Assembly (NCBI GenBank): GCA_019308645.1
Contig: JAFDHR010000201.1
Span: 1 to 11,874 of the forward strand
Direction: 5' to 3'
DNA: 11,874 bases
Source: Deltaproteobacteria bacterium
Lineage (GTDB): Bacteria; Desulfobacterota; DSM-4660; Desulfatiglandales; B25-G16
Part shown: in pieces, positions 1 through 6,701 of the stretch
How the letters are laid out: each line of letters begins with the position of its first letter
Position numbering within the stretch: the stretch's first letter is position 1
Made by a program: the position numbers and the translations under genes
Notes under the pieces: model-generated
What the model was told of the DNA's origin: nothing
Databases searched by the model: none
The model's input: only the letters and a program-made list of their open reading frames with translations

Positions 1-557
1 AATTGATTATAAAATGTAAATGCCTTGCCTGTAATAACAGAAAATAGCAGGTTCCGCTGGAATTAATTGGTCTAATCAAATAGCCCTAAAAAATCGCTGA
101 TAAATCGGGATTCAGGGTTCACGGTTGACATCCATCCAATACGGCGTGGCTTGTGGCAAGAATCGGATGAACTTCTTATTTATCTTCAAATCGAAACTAA
201 ATGCTTTAGATTGATGATTCGACAGTATTTTATCTCTTTAACCCCTGGCCCAGACCTGGTTTAGCAGTCCTTTTTATAGAATCCCTAGGCGCAGCGTTCA
301 TTAGAACCGTTTTAAAGCGCAGGTTACGTCGTACCAGGGCAGGCTTGAACCCCGCCTGTCCCGATACAATCGGGGCGGGCAGGTGTGAACCTTGGAACCT
401 GAATAGTAACACCTTATTTATATATACTATTATAGATACTTTTTAAATGGAAATATTTCAACATAATTAAAAAAAGCATAGAATTTCCAAAGAATCGCTA
501 TTGGTAGTCAGATAAAAGTTTTATTATCGAAGAAAATATCATTCCTGGCACGAAATA
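1..557. other. Gene-free terminal region with repeat fragments
   Basis: I find no credible gene here. The stretch is AT-rich at 1-230 and 400-557, with a GC-richer island at about 246-384 that carries the repeat fragments annotated separately. A 60-codon minus-strand reading frame crosses the island, but it lacks a ribosome binding site and its sequence comes from the repeats. The region lies downstream of the three-gene cassette that ends at 558, so a transcription terminator would be expected, but I see no clear GC stem followed by a T run close to that stop. Confidence 0.6.
246..384. repeat. GC-rich dispersed-repeat island
   Basis: Several short words found here recur at the other end of the window. 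TGGCCCAGACCT occurs at 246-257 and again at 11160-11171. CCAGGGC followed by A or G and GGC occurs at 334-344 and again at 11354-11364. At 360-374 a small perfect hairpin, CCCGAT-ACA-ATCGGG, sits inside a longer imperfect GC-rich inverted repeat (about 349-384). The words keep the same order in both places, which suggests two degenerate members of one dispersed intergenic family. Its function is unknown. Confidence 0.5.
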
Positions 558-893
558 TTATGGAGAAAGCAGCACTTGGCTGTCAAAGCGCTCAGATAGC
601 GCTGAAGAGAGTGCATCTGCTGTTTCCTGATCAGAGAGTTCTACCATAAGTTCACCTTTTTCTCCTACCACTAATCGACCATGTGCTTCTACTACTACTG
701 CCACGTCTGATGGTTCGACTGTCCACCAACCACGAGTGCGCATTAGCAACTCCCTGCCTTTCAGGAGATTGGGTGTAACCAGAGCAATAGTCCGAAACCA
801 TGCATCCCATCCGATTTCAGCTGGAGCCCTGATGACCGGGGTTACCGGATCATGGTATATCCGACAACGGCCAAATAAGCGTAACTTGATCAT
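558..893 (-). CDS. Unrecognised 111-aa protein, last gene of a three-gene cassette
   Basis: I do not recognise this family. The protein has 111 residues, with no signal peptide or membrane segment. The first half is basic and rich in Arg and Trp (WDAWFR near residues 29-34, RGWW near 54-57). The middle (about 58-85) alternates hydrophobic and charged residues as beta strands do. Residues about 87-105 look like an amphipathic helix. The ATG at 893 overlaps the TGA of the upstream gene (ATGA), and AAGGAG stands 8 nt upstream, so translation is probably coupled. A tightly overlapping set of three small soluble proteins suggests a complex or one shared process, but this is inference only. Confidence 0.7.
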   Translation of the reverse strand: MIKLRLFGRCRIYHDPVTPVIRAPAEIGWDAWFRTIALVTPNLLKGRELLMRTRGWWTVEPSDVAVVVEAHGRLVVGEKGELMVELSDQETADALSSALSERFDSQVLLSP

Positions 894-1228
894 GACAATG
901 TCTCCTTAAGAAGCATCTCAATCTTTTCATCGTTAGGGAATGCATCGTGTGCAACTTCGATGTCCTCTATATTGATAGCCCGTGTCAAGCAATGAACATA
1001 GATAGCAGTAGCTTGGTTTTCTTCTAAATCTATTCCATATTTTTTAGCTTGTATCCAGGATTTCTCAAAGAATTTTAGAGCAGTCTCACGCCAGGGTCTG
1101 AGCCTGGTATCAAAAGGTGAAATACTCAAACGCTGTAATAATTTTTCTTGGGCTGCTTCTATACGTCCAAACACTTCTCGCATCATCTGCACAGATGGGT
1201 CTAATGCCCATTCATCCTCATCCGCCAT
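890..1228 (-). CDS. Unrecognised 112-aa helical protein, middle gene of a three-gene cassette
   Basis: No family is recognised. The 112 residues begin with an acidic segment (ADEDEW) and then look almost entirely alpha-helical: a helix around residues 13-35 with MMREVFGRIEAAQEKLL character, a Trp- and Phe-rich helix at about 45-63, and further helices to the end. There is no signal peptide and no Cys pair. The ATG at 1228 lies inside the end of the preceding gene (11-bp overlap), with AAGGGGAAG just upstream as ribosome binding site. The stop overlaps the next start as ATGA. A small helical protein coupled to two partners could be an adaptor or structural subunit, but the sequence does not show which. 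Confidence 0.7.
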   Translation of the reverse strand: MADEDEWALDPSVQMMREVFGRIEAAQEKLLQRLSISPFDTRLRPWRETALKFFEKSWIQAKKYGIDLEENQATAIYVHCLTRAINIEDIEVAHDAFPNDEKIEMLLKETLS

Positions 1229-1436
1229 CAGACTTCCCCTTATTCATTTCTGAATCTACTCGTTGTTCCCCTTCCTTTTCCAGTGGAATAAAGGCCGAGG
1301 GGCCTGCAATCAAATTAAGGCCATTGTCGAGTTTCAGGATGTATAATTCAAATCGAGATTCAGTCCTTTCAGTAACTACACCTTCTATTCCCCTATAACC
1401 CTTGGTCATTTTAACTAAAATCCCTGGTGTGAACAT
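1218..1436 (-). CDS. Small beta-rich (SH3/KOW-like?) protein, first gene of a three-gene cassette
   Basis: This 72-residue protein opens the cassette. Residues about 3-52 look like a small beta barrel: GILVKMTKGYRGIEG, then VVTERTESRFELYILKLDNG, then IAGPSAFIPL. The spacing of Gly and hydrophobic residues recalls SH3-like or KOW domains, but this is a pattern impression, not a family match. The C-terminal 20 residues are charged and Gly-poor, and probably disordered. The ATG at 1436 has AGAGG about 7 nt upstream. The 3' end overlaps the next gene by 11 bp. The 132 bp upstream of this gene is the only room for a cassette-specific promoter. Confidence 0.65.
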   Translation of the reverse strand: MFTPGILVKMTKGYRGIEGVVTERTESRFELYILKLDNGLNLIAGPSAFIPLEKEGEQRVDSEMNKGKSDGG

Positions 1437-1568
1437 TTTTCTTCCTCTTTAAATCAGGATATTTGCTTTTATGTACGATTGTATGCGTGGTTATCGATTA
1501 AAGCGGTTTGACAAGTCTATAATCATATACCATCAAAATAATAGATTTTATACTATAGTTTTCCTCCC
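1437..1568 (-). promoter_or_regulatory. Leader region of the three-gene cassette; orphan Shine-Dalgarno
   Basis: This 132-bp gap separates the 694-aa gene from the cassette. Read on the minus strand it begins with GGGAGGAAAACT (1568-1557), a strong Shine-Dalgarno-like sequence directly after the TGA of the 694-aa gene, yet no ATG, GTG or TTG follows at a usable distance. An AT-rich stretch follows. TTGTCA occurs near the middle, but I cannot pair it with a convincing -10 at normal spacing. The gap ends with AGAGGAAGAAAA before the cassette start. A promoter here is plausible but not demonstrated. Confidence 0.3.
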
Positions 1569-3653
1569 TCATTTTGATCCGAATTTTACGTAACATTGAT
1601 AGATGATGGTTTCCGCTTTTTTCCTCAACTCCAGTGCAAAGCTGTCGTTATTCTTGAGTGCGTCTTCGACTGCCGAAAGGATGTCATAGTAGAGGTTCCA
1701 GCCAAGGCGTTCTTTTTCATAACGTTGTTTGAGCATACTGTTTTCACCGTGTACAAAATCAAGAGCGTCCATGATACGTTGGGCACCTATTTTGATGAAT
1801 TCAAACCCTTTCTTTTCTTCTCCGGCGGCAAAGAAGGATGCTGCCTTAAGCCCAAAGCGCAAATAGGTAACAGATGCCGGAATTTTTGATATAAAACAAC
1901 CTGTGAATGGATCGATTGTATCTTTTAGCTTTGCGACATCGTTGGTGAGTACATTGGCATATGCAGAAAAGTAAAGTATGCGTATATAATCACCGACGAT
2001 TTTGCTTATATAAGAGGATTGGATTGCTTCCTGGGCAAATACCTCCTTGTCGTGGCGCATGATAAGACCGTCTTTATGTACATATCCCAGTCTTGTGCCC
2101 GAATTCGTTAATACAGAGAGAATATATGCCTGGTCCTCTGCTCGGCCAATAAAAGAGGGGGTAAAAGGGCGATAGCGGCGCAGACTATCAATGAGGATAC
2201 CGTTTGTTCCTCCAGTTACATGAATACGCTGAATGCATGTTCTTTTGCCATATAGCTTGTTCTTAGTATAGCGTGTCATCATTTCCGCCTCGGTTGAGAG
2301 CGCTTGTGGTAACGTGCTAAAGAAAATATATTCATCTGGGGAAAGGGGAGAGTTTGGAAATGGAACATCTGGAGTGAATAAGGATTTTTCGATGTCTTGC
2401 TGATTAACCAGTGCTCCGGCTATCATACCGAGGTCTGAAGGTTGTCCATTAGAATCCAAGCAGCGCGCTCCCCAAATCTGTGTCCTGAAATGCTCAAAAA
2501 TAGAATTGCCTGTCTGTTCCACAAGCTCCTTTTGTGGAAAGACCTGGTCGAGATCGATTTTAAATGTAGCCTTGATCTTCGGCTGAATAAAGGCACACCA
2601 AAAAGCGGCAACAGCCTTTAGGAAGCTGTAATGCCTGCCATATTCGCCGTCCACACCAAAAACACTGAGGAGTTCTTTCGCATCATTATGCCGCAGGTAA
2701 TGCATGGCAGCAGGGGCGAGAATTTCATCAATTATTCGTTGTGTGTCTATTTCTGTGAACACATAGACATCAATATTCTTCAGGCTCTCTGAGTGAAAGA
2801 ATAATTCTTCAAGGTAGCTTTTTGCAATGTTTCGAAGACCACGATGGGTTACAGAAACGGATAATACACAAATAGGTTTTGCATCACATGACATAGCGCC
2901 ACGATCACACTCAAACTCAAAGGCTGTCTCAAGGCCTCGAAGGCCATATAGTACTTCGGTTTTCTCTGGATCGATCCCAAGCTGGACAGGATGATCATAG
3001 CTAAAAACCTGGGGCTCGCTGGTAATCTTGGGAAGCTTTTCTTTCAGGTGGTCGCTGAGAGGGAGATTATTTAGGGATTCCGATTCTGAGGGGATGGTAA
3101 GGAGCACATTTGAGGTGAAGAGCATCTGTTGAGCTGGATCGGTGATTGGGGTCGCGTTGAGTTCTGTAATAGTCACAGTTCGTTTCGCTCGTAATGCTTT
3201 TATACGTTCTTGTTTATTTGCTAAAATGTCATTTCCTTCCGGGAAAAATACAGACCATATTTTTTCTATTGTTTCTTCAGCGTTATTCAGGTTTTCTTTA
3301 TTTGACATCCACTCGGAGAGTGTTTTTAGACGGTTAGAAAAATTTGGGTCTTTTTTGCACATACCTTCGATTTCCCTATGAACCAAGCCTATTCCATTTA
3401 GGTAAAATGTAGCTATGTTTGCCCATTCGGATGAGTCTCTCATACGAGTCAAAAAACGTTTTGCCCGTTTTGATTCCGGGTGTTTACGGTCTGCGAGAGC
3501 TATGAGGAAAGCGGCGTTAAGTGACTGAGCAATGCCAGCTTTGTCCGTACGTTTTTCGTCGAGTTGCTTGGTAGGATCGAAAATGGAAAAGGTATCTTTT
3601 CCCTTTTTTGGTTGAATTAATGTGTAGATAATGGATGTGAAAGGTTCTTTCAT
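1569..3653 (-). CDS. Putative GT-A-fold glycosyltransferase-like protein, 694 aa
   Basis: This large soluble protein has no signal peptide or membrane helices. Residues about 235-310 look like the start of a nucleotide-sugar-binding Rossmann-like fold: a strand ICVLSVSVTHR, a helix with SYLEELF, then a strand DVYVFTEID. A DxD-like motif, KIDLDQVF (D367, D369), would bind metal and sugar nucleotide. Further on come GGTNG (about 480-484), an acidic GRAEDQ (503-508) in the position of a GT-A catalytic or acceptor motif, and a late His motif, RHDK (533-536). These four elements in this order resemble GT-A transferases, but the exact family is unknown. The N-terminal 200 residues and the helical C-terminus are unassigned. 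The ATG at 3653 has only a weak ribosome binding site. It lies 8 bp past the original stop of the oxidoreductase gene, suggesting former translational coupling. Confidence 0.6.
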   Translation of the reverse strand: MKEPFTSIIYTLIQPKKGKDTFSIFDPTKQLDEKRTDKAGIAQSLNAAFLIALADRKHPESKRAKRFLTRMRDSSEWANIATFYLNGIGLVHREIEGMCKKDPNFSNRLKTLSEWMSNKENLNNAEETIEKIWSVFFPEGNDILANKQERIKALRAKRTVTITELNATPITDPAQQMLFTSNVLLTIPSESESLNNLPLSDHLKEKLPKITSEPQVFSYDHPVQLGIDPEKTEVLYGLRGLETAFEFECDRGAMSCDAKPICVLSVSVTHRGLRNIAKSYLEELFFHSESLKNIDVYVFTEIDTQRIIDEILAPAAMHYLRHNDAKELLSVFGVDGEYGRHYSFLKAVAAFWCAFIQPKIKATFKIDLDQVFPQKELVEQTGNSIFEHFRTQIWGARCLDSNGQPSDLGMIAGALVNQQDIEKSLFTPDVPFPNSPLSPDEYIFFSTLPQALSTEAEMMTRYTKNKLYGKRTCIQRIHVTGGTNGILIDSLRRYRPFTPSFIGRAEDQAYILSVLTNSGTRLGYVHKDGLIMRHDKEVFAQEAIQSSYISKIVGDYIRILYFSAYANVLTNDVAKLKDTIDPFTGCFISKIPASVTYLRFGLKAASFFAAGEEKKGFEFIKIGAQRIMDALDFVHGENSMLKQRYEKERLGWNLYYDILSAVEDALKNNDSFALELRKKAETIIYQCYVKFGSK

Positions 3654-3661
3654 TATTTATC

Positions 3662-3787
3662 TTAAGAACTTTTAAGACCTTTCCCCTTTTTCTCTGTCAC
3701 ACAGTATATACCTTTTCCGATCATGGCTGGGGAGAAACACTTGTTAACTGAAATGCATGCGGCCTTCCGTAGGTCGCCTGCTTTCCA
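3662..3787 (-). pseudogene. Out-of-frame C-terminal tail of the flavin oxidoreductase
   Basis: Read in the frame that starts at 3787, this stretch encodes 41 residues beginning WKAGDLRKAACISVNKCF and containing GKGIYCV before a TAA at 3664-3662. From my knowledge of the NADH:flavin oxidoreductase (old yellow enzyme) family, this is the typical C-terminal tail that follows the FMN-phosphate loop (consensus roughly RW..GD..KA.CI..N.CF....GIYCV). It is not reached by the main frame, which leaves the family sequence at about 3790 and stops at 3721. Roughly 14 codons that should lie between ADYIS and this tail are missing, replaced by 2 nt. Confidence 0.75.
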
Positions 3788-4737
3788 GTAGAAATATAAT
3801 CGGCCACTCCCTCGTCAATGAGTTGATTGGCTACATTGTATGATCTTATTCCGCCCACGAGGATTAGAGGCACATTTATTGTCTCCTTAAAGGATTGTGC
3901 CTCATTGCGAAAATATGCCTCCTTGTTTTTTGAGGTAATCCCTCTCCTGCTGGGACTAAACTTAGAGGAAGTCAGGAGTCCCCCGCTTAACTCTATACCA
4001 TCGATCCCTCCCTCTGAAAGCATGGTGCCGACTCTGATTGAATCCTCCAATTTGAGCCCATTTTCAATGAAATCCTGGGAATTCAGTTTCACGAGAATGG
4101 GATAGTTTCGGCCTACAACATTTCGGATAGTCTCAAGTACTTCAAGAAGGATCCTGGCACGATTTTGGATTTTACCGCCATATTCGTCGGTCCGACGATT
4201 AAAAAATGGAGAGAGAAACTGGCTAAGAAGGTATCCGTGGGCCAAATGGATTTCAACACCGTCAAATCCCGCCTTTTTGGCACGTCTGGCTGCCTCCCCA
4301 AAGGAGTTGACCATTTCCTTGATATCCTGAACACTCATCTCCTTTCGGGGTTTTTTTGAAAGTCCATCTATATTTGATGGGGCCAGAGGAGTTTGTCTTG
4401 TGAGCGCAGATTGGGCGTAGAAACCGGCATGTGCCAGTTGCAAGATGATTTTCCCGCCGTTTTCGTGTACTGCCTGGGTAATGGCCTTAAGACCTGGGAT
4501 AAGTTCATCCTTATAAATGCCCAGTTGCCATGGTCCTGCCTGCCCATCTTGTTGAACATAGGCGTGACCGGTAATAATGAGGCCGACACCCCCTTTTGCA
4601 AGATCGCTCATTAAGTCAACCAGCTGAGGAGTGCTTGCACCATCATCAGTTGCCATTCCCGACCAGGTGGCGGATCGCACAAAACGGTTCGAAATTGTCA
4701 TACCGTTAATTTCACTTGGTGTAAACAGTGTGGTCAT
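3721..4737 (-). CDS. NADH:flavin oxidoreductase (old yellow enzyme family), C-terminus frameshifted
   Basis: An FMN-dependent TIM-barrel ene-reductase or dienoyl-reductase-like protein. Visible family features are the N-terminal strand with SNRFVRSAT (16-24), IILQLAHAG (97-105, with the FMN-contacting Gln), the substrate-binding pair H164/H167 in IHLAHGYL, the SQFLSP...NRRTDEYGG block (172-188), VKLNSQDF (216-223) and the phosphate-loop strand LVGGIRS (293-299). AAAGGAG lies 6 nt before the ATG at 4737. After ADYIS (312-316) the sequence departs from the family: the loop normally reading S/C-RP-L/F-I-REP, which supplies the FMN-phosphate-binding Arg, is absent, and the last 22 residues are out of frame. 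The true tail lies downstream in another frame. The product is probably poorly active or inactive. No Fe-S or NADH domain follows, so this is the short class. Confidence 0.85.
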   Translation of the reverse strand: MTTLFTPSEINGMTISNRFVRSATWSGMATDDGASTPQLVDLMSDLAKGGVGLIITGHAYVQQDGQAGPWQLGIYKDELIPGLKAITQAVHENGGKIILQLAHAGFYAQSALTRQTPLAPSNIDGLSKKPRKEMSVQDIKEMVNSFGEAARRAKKAGFDGVEIHLAHGYLLSQFLSPFFNRRTDEYGGKIQNRARILLEVLETIRNVVGRNYPILVKLNSQDFIENGLKLEDSIRVGTMLSEGGIDGIELSGGLLTSSKFSPSRRGITSKNKEAYFRNEAQSFKETINVPLILVGGIRSYNVANQLIDEGVADYISTGKQATYGRPHAFQLTSVSPQP

Positions 4738-4847
4738 TTTGTACTCCTTTTAATAATTTTCCACGAAGGAATCTTTATTTTCAAGTTATAAAGGTAAAGG
4801 GCATAATCCTTTATGGAACAATTAGTGAATTTATTAGAAATCTGTTT

Positions 4848-5270
4848 TCATTCAGAAGGTGAAGCTGGCCGTCGCATGCGTTTTGCCTCGCTTCGGTGAT
4901 GTTTTGCCTCTAACCGGCGCCGTTTCGATTGAAGCGTCGGCCTTGTTTTGCGGCGAACTTTGGGTCTTTCAGAGGCTTTGCGGATTAATTTGACCAGCCG
5001 ATCAAATGCATCCTGACGGTTTCGTTCCTGAGTACGGAACCGCCGTGCATGTATAATAAGTTCTCCGTCTTCGGTAATTCTTCTACCAGCAAGGTTGTAT
5101 AAACGTTTGCGAATATCATCTGGAAGAGAAGGAGAGCTGGCCACATTGAATCGGAGCTGAACAGCCGTTGAGACTTTATTTACATTTTGCCCTCCAGGAC
5201 CCGATGCGCGCATGAATTCCTGTTTAATTTCGCTCTCGTTAATTGCGATAGTTGGAGTGATATATATCAT
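4848..5270 (-). CDS. arfB: Alternative ribosome-rescue factor ArfB (peptidyl-tRNA hydrolase, YaeJ type)
   Basis: ArfB enters ribosomes stalled on truncated mRNA and hydrolyses the peptidyl-tRNA. The GGQ motif is at residues 26-28 (ASGPGGQNVNKVSTAVQLRF), exactly where it sits in E. coli ArfB. The release-factor-like domain continues through GRRITEDGELII. The C-terminal tail (about 100-135) is a run of Arg and Lys (KVRRKTRPT, SKRRRLEAK) of the kind that probes the empty mRNA channel. I chose the ATG at 5270 rather than the in-frame TTG at 5291: it gives 140 residues with the family's usual MIxI start, and GAAGGTGG at 5289-5282 serves as ribosome binding site. It follows the peptidase stop by 30 bp, so the two are probably co-transcribed. 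Confidence 0.95.
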   Translation of the reverse strand: MIYITPTIAINESEIKQEFMRASGPGGQNVNKVSTAVQLRFNVASSPSLPDDIRKRLYNLAGRRITEDGELIIHARRFRTQERNRQDAFDRLVKLIRKASERPKVRRKTRPTLQSKRRRLEAKHHRSEAKRMRRPASPSE

Positions 5271-5289
5271 ACCTTTCGATACCACCTTC
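5271..5289 (-). promoter_or_regulatory. Ribosome binding site deciding the arfB start
   Basis: On the minus strand GAAGGTGG (5289-5282) lies 11 nt before the ATG at 5270, and AAAGGT (5276-5271) abuts it. The alternative TTG at 5291 would place the start within the Shine-Dalgarno itself, so the ATG is favoured. Confidence 0.5.
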
Positions 5290-5300
5290 AATTTTTACGC

Positions 5301-6224
5301 TTAGGTGTTTTCTTCCCTTTCCCATTGCTCAATTTTCAACCTATTTGCCTTTTTCTTTTTGATATACGCAAGAATAAAGACGATAGTGACCAAAAACCAC
5401 AGGGTTGTGGCGCTGGTAACTATAGGAAGCCAGCTAAATCTCACTTTGAGATAATTGCTCCACTTTTCTTCAAGCTCTTCCCACTTAATACCGTAAACGT
5501 CTATAAAAACATCCTTCAGTCCTTTACCTCCACTATATTCTTTTAAAAATCTATGGAAATCATCTTTACCGTATTCGCTTATCAGGAAAGAAATAAGGTA
5601 AAAACTCTGTGAGTAGGCGAGCTCTGCCTTATCTGCCTCAAATGGAAACCAGTGAGTTATCTCCGATAGTGGTATAAGTGAATCTGTAAGGACGGCCCGT
5701 GTCATGGCAGAAACTCTGGAGAGGTCCCATTCCCTGGATTCGTACATGGCCAGTCCCTCATTCAACCACCTGGGGATTTTCTCTCTTTTGCTAAAGGCTT
5801 TTCCCAGGGCGATGTGGGTGAACTCATGTTTAAAGACCTTTCTCAAATCAATACTTTTGCTTTTAGTTGCCCTGGGGGATTGTATGATTATCAGGTTTAA
5901 GCTGGGGTACGCTACCGCTGCAGACCAGGAGGGGACTTCTCCCCCTGGTTGAATTTCTTGATATTTGCTGAATGAGGGAGCCAGATAGACCCTGGTTTTT
6001 TCCTTGAAGTCAAAGCCCAGATCCTTCATAACTTCTCCTCTCAATACCTCAGCATCATCAATCAAGGATTTCATTAATTGTTTATCCTGGGGATGAAAAT
6101 AGAAGACAAAATGAGTGGTACCCGTCCTCATATAATCGGAAGCAGAACTCACCAAAGGGGTAACAAAGCACAAGACGATTATGGCAAACCAGAATCTTAT
6201 CCATGGTAAAGAAGTGAGTGACAT
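5301..6224 (-). CDS. Membrane-anchored HExxH metallopeptidase (peptidase MA-like gluzincin)
   Basis: From the ATG at 6224 the protein has 307 residues. Residues 8-28 form a signal peptide or N-terminal membrane segment (RFWFAIIVLCFVTPLVSSAS). The catalytic zinc motif is HEFTH at 133-137, and the third ligand is the Glu of WLNEGLAMYES (E156), 19 residues after the second His. This is the gluzincin arrangement seen in peptidase MA-like domain proteins. A helical region with YSQSFYLISFLISEYG follows, then a membrane helix at about 264-288 and a short basic, charged tail that would face the cytoplasm. The peptidase domain is therefore predicted outside the cytoplasmic membrane. The start at 6224 is preferred to the in-frame ATG at 6260 because AGAGGT stands 10 nt upstream and the signal sequence begins directly. 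The substrate is unknown. It precedes arfB by 30 bp. Confidence 0.8.
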   Translation of the reverse strand: MSLTSLPWIRFWFAIIVLCFVTPLVSSASDYMRTGTTHFVFYFHPQDKQLMKSLIDDAEVLRGEVMKDLGFDFKEKTRVYLAPSFSKYQEIQPGGEVPSWSAAVAYPSLNLIIIQSPRATKSKSIDLRKVFKHEFTHIALGKAFSKREKIPRWLNEGLAMYESREWDLSRVSAMTRAVLTDSLIPLSEITHWFPFEADKAELAYSQSFYLISFLISEYGKDDFHRFLKEYSGGKGLKDVFIDVYGIKWEELEEKWSNYLKVRFSWLPIVTSATTLWFLVTIVFILAYIKKKKANRLKIEQWEREENT

Positions 6225-6294
6225 TTTCAGTTTTACCTCTATGAAACAGGGGTCTCCCATCAAGATATATCGTGCTTGGATGTGTAGTGTTTTT

Positions 6295-6368
6295 TAATCC
6301 ACAGATTTCGCAGATTACACGGATTACCCTAATCACTTGAAGGACAATGCGAAATCTGTATGGTTTAA
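6295..6368. repeat. Hairpin repeat with 12-bp perfect arms
   Basis: ACAGATTTCGCA at 6301-6312 is exactly complementary to TGCGAAATCTGT at 6348-6359. Weaker complementarity continues outward (TTTTTAATCC against ATGGTTTAAT), and the 35-bp interior contains GATTACACGGATTA. It fills the gap between the 96-aa gene and the peptidase gene and touches the former's stop codon. It resembles a dispersed repeat that I have seen in many unrelated bacterial genomes. In the transcript it would form a long stem that could stabilise or attenuate mRNA. I see no intrinsic-terminator T run on the transcribed side. Confidence 0.6.
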
Positions 6369-6655
6369 TTCCCCGTTTCAAGTACTTCACCCGCCCCATT
6401 CAGAATAAACAGCATAAAATTATGTTCAGCTGCATCACGCGCCAATTCTTCATACAGAATAGCCTGGACCTCATATTTTTTCCCTTTATCACGTATAATA
6501 TGGCCGAGGCCTTCTAAGGCTTCTTCTTTTTTCAAAAATGTTGGTATGAACAATATATCTTCTTCTTTGTAGTGTTGTCCTAAAAACTGCTCATTTTTAC
6601 CAGGATCCAAAATAACCACCCAGACCCATGGGTTTCCTTGAATCAAATTACTCAT
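6365..6655 (-). CDS. Unrecognised 96-aa protein
   Basis: I do not recognise this family. A strong ribosome binding site, AAAGGAG, lies 7 nt before the ATG at 6655, so I consider the gene real. The product looks like a small soluble alpha/beta protein: a strand WVWVVILDP (10-18), a strand DILFIPTF (33-40), a helix KKEEALEGLGHII (42-54), a strand YEVQAILYEEL (61-71), a helix to about 78, and a last strand NFMLFILNGAGEVLE. There are no Cys residues, signal peptide or catalytic motif. It stands alone between two repeat-containing gaps, and neither neighbour suggests a role. Confidence 0.7.
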   Translation of the reverse strand: MSNLIQGNPWVWVVILDPGKNEQFLGQHYKEEDILFIPTFLKKEEALEGLGHIIRDKGKKYEVQAILYEELARDAAEHNFMLFILNGAGEVLETGN

Positions 6656-6701
6656 TTAATTCTCCTTTTAAAGTTCAGATGCATTTTAATTGTTTTAATT
6701 A

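Noticed and set aside
349..384. GC-rich hairpin as a transcription terminator for the cassette ending at 558
   Set aside because: It lies about 175 bp beyond the stop, and the stem is not followed by a T run in the direction of transcription. Repeat membership explains it better.
230..412. 60-codon minus-strand reading frame
   Set aside because: It lies across GC-rich repeat fragments, has no ribosome binding site and shows no protein-like pattern. The open frame is a by-product of the repeat.
1117..1398. Plus-strand frame with a signal-peptide-like start
   Set aside because: It is antisense to two overlapping minus-strand genes that have good ribosome binding sites, and it is not itself preceded by one.
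5271..5291. TTG start at 5291 for arfB, adding seven residues
   Set aside because: The ATG at 5270 gives the exact family length and GGQ position, and the TTG lies within the likely ribosome binding site.
6225..6263. Upstream TTG at 6263 or ATG at 6260 for the peptidase
   Set aside because: Thirteen extra charged residues would precede the signal peptide, and the AGAGGT ribosome binding site fits only the ATG at 6224.
6082..6399. 105-codon minus-strand reading frame over the hairpin repeat
   Set aside because: It overlaps the start of the peptidase gene and the end of the 96-aa gene in another frame and is built partly from the hairpin repeat (RVIRVICEICG).
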